Part shown: positions 60,544-64,000 of the stretch, piece by piece
Position numbering within the stretch: position 1 is the stretch's first letter
Layout of the letters: each line of letters starts with the position of its first letter
Assembly: GCF_030463565.1 (NCBI RefSeq)
Contig: NC_134643.1
Coordinates: 74,769,721 to 74,833,720 of the forward strand
DNA from: Pelecanus crispus
Lineage: Eukaryota > Chordata > Aves > Pelecaniformes > Pelecanidae
Direction of reading: 5' to 3'
DNA length: 64,000 bases
Position numbers and translations under genes: made by a program
Notes under the pieces: model-generated
What the model was told of the DNA's origin: nothing
What the model saw: only the letters and a program-made list of their open reading frames with translations
Database searches by the model: none

Positions 60544-61780
60544 GCCAAGAAAGGCTTATGGAAAATTATGGAACAAGTTGTCCTTGAAGCCATTATTATG
60601 CACACAAATGGACTGGTGACTGGGAACAGTCAGCATGGATTTATCAAGGGCAAATCAAGGCCTTCTACGATGGGACGACTGGTCTGGTGGATAAGGGCAG
60701 AGCAGTACATGTTGTTTACTGGGACTTTAGCAAGATTTTTGGCCCAGTCTCCCTTATTATGCTGGTAGCCAAACAGGTCAGATATAGTCTACCCACTACG
60801 GTGGGTAGAAAACTAGAAGATCTGAAATTTTGATCAGCAGTTCAAAGCCCAGCAGCTGGTGACCAGTTGCTAGTGATGTTCCTCAGCAGTCAGTACTGGG
60901 GCTGATAATGGTCAACAACTTCATTAATGGTTTGGAGAATAGGACTGGAAGTGCTCTCAACAAGTTTACGTATGACACCAAACTGAGGAAAGGAGCAGTT
61001 CACGTGCTGGAGGGCAGAATGGCAGAGGAGGTTTGATGAGGATGGAGAAACAGGCTGACAGGAACTCATAAAGTTCAGCAAAGGAAAATGCAAACTGAAC
61101 CTGTCATAGAAAGAATCTATCCACAGAATATATCAAGGGAGTCAGCTAGACAGAAAACAGCTTTGCACAAAAGGACCTTTGGGTCCTTGGTGGATGGTGA
61201 CTTAAACATGAGACAGTAGCGCACGTTTGAGCCTACAAGGTTAACTGCATATTAGGCTACAGTTATTAAAGACCAGAAGATCTGGAAAAGTTGTTCTTTC
61301 CCTCTGTTCAGTACTTGTCAGGTTGCATTTGGAATGTTGTGTCTGGTATGAGGCTCTGCACAACAAGACAGACATTGGTAAACTGAATCAAGTTGAGCAA
61401 ATGATGGATCTTACTGCTTTCTTCAGCTATCTAATGGGTGCTTATACAGAAGACAGCACCAGACTCTCCCCTGTGCACAGGTGATGCTCAGCAAAAAGGT
61501 GAGGGGCAATAGGCACAGGTTGCAGCAAAGGAGATTCTAATTATGCATACATATACATCTACGTATACAAGTTATTTACTGTCACAGCAGTCAGACACTG
61601 GACCAGGTGGCAGGGGAGGCTGTGGAACTTCTTTCCTTGGAGATTTCCATCCAAAACTCAACTTGATGAGACCTAAGCAATGGCAACAAACTTTGAAGTT
61701 AGTCCTGCTTTTAGTGCAGAGGATTGGACCAGATGAGCTCCTGAGTTTCCTTCCAGTCTAAATTATGCTGTGATTCTAAG
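60544..61780 (+). mobile_element. Ancient CR1 LINE, degenerate
   Basis: Segments in CR1 order and sense can be followed: 'ggtgactgggaacagtcagc' and 'catggatttatcaagggcaa' near 60,620-60,650, 'gtcaacaacttcattaatgg' with 'tatgacaccaaactga' near 60,910-60,990, a segment around 61,570-61,630 matching the late ORF2 part, and an end at 'ccttccagtctaaattatgctgtgattctaag'. Many stops and small indels break the frame. It is much older than the copy at 2703-3591. Confidence 0.8.
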
Positions 61781-64000
61781 ACTTTCTCAAAGTTTTTCTC
61801 TAAGATTATTTTCCTTTGGAAGGCATCCCAAACTTTGATGAAGCCAACAGTTAAGACCCATCTATTTTAGGTTTCTCAGCTAGGCACCAGTCTGTATCTT
61901 TAGTTTTCATTAAGGTTATTAGATCTCTAAATATATTATGCGTGGCATTCCAGCTTCACTTTTTGAAATAACAGTAAAGGCACAAAGTTGGATGGAATGG
62001 TTAAACAGAGGAGAGTCTGGATATCATAGAGGGGAAAAAGAAGAATTAACATGAGAATGGCCAAATAGGAGTGGAATACAAAGTTAAATAGGAAGTTGCA
62101 CAGCTGATGGCAAATAACAGGAATTTCTGCTCCACGGTAGGAGGTCCCTAGCTGAAAATTTTTGAGAAGACCTAGAGTGTACCTGTTAATTGTAGATAAC
62201 TAGGAATGACCCTTAAAAAGGTGCTTTTCTGAAAACGCTGTATGTAATCTTAGAACATATAAGACACGGCTAGAGATAAGGAACAGTTAATATTTCAAGA
62301 TGTGGCACTGGTGAGATTGCTCCTGGAATGTTGTATACATTTTTAGCTATGTGCATTGATGAAATATGGATCCAGATAGAAAGTACTGTTGCCAAGGGCT
62401 CCAAGGATGTGCTGCAGAATCAAAAGAACCTGTTTTTCAAGAAATGATTAAGCACGATTAGTTTGTTTACCTAGTAAAACAGGTTGAAAAACTGTGATCT
62501 CTCCATTTATGATCAAGGTTGAGTCCTAAGTATCAGATTGAGAGGAAGAGCTTTTAAAACTAAATGACCCTGTCAGTTCAAAATCAGAATATAATTTGAT
62601 CATGACTGGAAACTAAAAGAAGGTTCCTATGCATCAGAAGCCAATCCCTTGCAGTAGCCTTCGAAGTTGGGGGGAATGCAATTCTTATTGTTCTCAAGGC
62701 AGGGCTTGGCCTTTTCACAAAAGGTGCTTTTAAGTTTGCAGACTGGATTTGTGATCTGGATTCCTACTGCATTCTTATGTTATAATTTTACTAATACTTG
62801 CAGTTGAATTGCCCTGACATATAGCTTTGGAGTGACTACCATTTTCTTGATGATGATATCTATTGTTCTAGGAAGCTAAAGGGAACTGTCTGGTTGAGAG
62901 TCGGAAAAGTCATGAGTAGTGCAAGGTTTTACCAGTAACCATATGGAAGGCAAAATTTAATTAAGATTATCCAAAGGTCAGTGTTATTAAGTAGGCTGTA
63001 ATTGTTCATAGCAAGTAAAAGAATGGACATGGTGGCAGTGGTGGCAGGGAAGGGCGCACAAATTACAAGGAATGGCACATTTTGGTGTAACGTACAGGCA
63101 GACAGTAGTCATAGTTCACATGCTTTAAGAATGACTTCTCTTTTAACTACAATCACTGTCAGGAATCAGACATAAGGCACAACAAGGGCACAATCAAATA
63201 AAATACTTCTCAGGAAACCAATTCGGGTTTCCTTGAACTAAGTAGGTAAAGGGCTGCTCCAAAGTACACATAGCCCCAATATACTTCCACATTGGGTTTG
63301 CCTGTGCTGTTAATAGCACTGAACTATAAATCTGAAATCTTTTAAGCACGAGTATTTATTGAACACCTAGTTTGTTCAATATATCCAAGGCATTATATTT
63401 TTTCTTCCTGCGAGTCCTTGGCTGGCTCTAGCAGGTCTTAGCTGAATGGACTTTAACCATAGACTATGAAAATAAAACTTCTTACCAAAATACATTTTAG
63501 CTATCAGTAACCAGGAACACTTCTAAAGTTGGAACACCCTATTTTTAAATGCCAGAAAGGTATGAACTATTATAATCTTGACAAGCTCAGGAGAAAAGGT
63601 GTTTCACAAGAGTGTACAAAAGGAATACACTTGCACATTTTCTACCTAATTAATTTTTGACCACTGTAGATAAACATGTATTTTGGGACCTTTAACAGAG
63701 GGCAGAACTGGGAGGAGACAAGACTAAAACTGCCTAAACCATAGTTTGTGTTAGAAGTTAATGATTCTTCTACCAAGTACCAGCACAACCTTGCTTAAGG
63801 AGAAAATACTCTGACTTTTGAGCATTTGCGTGGTGGTATAACTGCTGTTATTGTGGATACAGAACCTAGGTAGGAACCTTTTTAATACTCTTTTTGTTTG
63901 TCTTAACCTTAAAATGTTGTCATTTAGTGTTTGCAGCTAATGAACGTTACCTGTATAGTACTAGTTCAATTTCCTGTGACCAGTAACACCAGTAACATTC
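61781..64000. other. Non-coding region at the right edge
   Basis: The stretch is AT-rich with no exon recognised. About 62,280-62,600 carries phrases such as 'actggtgagattgctcctgg' that recall CR1 or a related LINE, too diverged to call. A phrase near 63,351-63,395 (tatttattgaacacctag) recalls the 3' ends of MIR or L2 elements. Confidence 0.5.

Noticed and set aside
63351..63400. L2 or MIR 3' end
   Set aside because: Only about 20 bases (tatttattgaacacctag) resemble the element; the sequence after it does not follow the pattern.

Overview
The window is vertebrate nuclear DNA, almost certainly from a bird. Evidence: multi-exon genes with GT-AG introns of about 0.4-4.7 kb, several copies of the CR1 LINE with the typical 3' end (repeated ATTCTATG-type octamers), few SINEs, and the gene order PDE3A then SLCO1C1. 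The long recognisable CR1 copies suit a bird better than a mammal; I cannot name the species.

Layout. Positions 1-11,470 hold the 3' end of PDE3A (cGMP-inhibited cAMP phosphodiesterase 3A) on the + strand: the last three coding exons (829-984, 5729-5969, 9503-9750) and a 3' UTR of at least 1.7 kb. A CR1 3' end lies at the left edge (+) and a longer, well-preserved CR1 lies antisense in the next intron (about 2703-3591). A MIR/CORE-SINE-like relic is at about 6948-7063. From about 11.5 to 30.9 kb there is no recognisable coding gene; this space may hold distal PDE3A 3' UTR (an AU-rich block near 19.2 kb) and the SLCO1C1 promoter and untranslated first exon (candidates at 26.45-26.92 kb).

Positions 30,976-52,842 hold the whole coding region of SLCO1C1 (OATP1C1, the thyroxine transporter of brain barriers) on the + strand. 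Fourteen coding exons join in frame to 2,136 nt, or 711 residues plus stop, which matches the family length. Every junction is GT-AG except one, a clear GC-AG intron after exon 8. The superfamily signature, the ten-cysteine Kazal-like extracellular loop and a C-terminal Thr-X-Leu PDZ-type ending are all present. From about 53.7 kb to the end I see no gene: only an ancient, broken CR1 (about 60.54-61.78 kb), possible older repeat relics and two GC-rich patches.

The two genes share a strand but no known pathway; they are a conserved neighbour pair. I found no new multi-gene system. The observations most worth a second look are the GC-AG intron, a recent local duplication in the first SLCO1C1 intron, CORE-SINE relics near both genes, and the candidate SLCO1C1 first exon.
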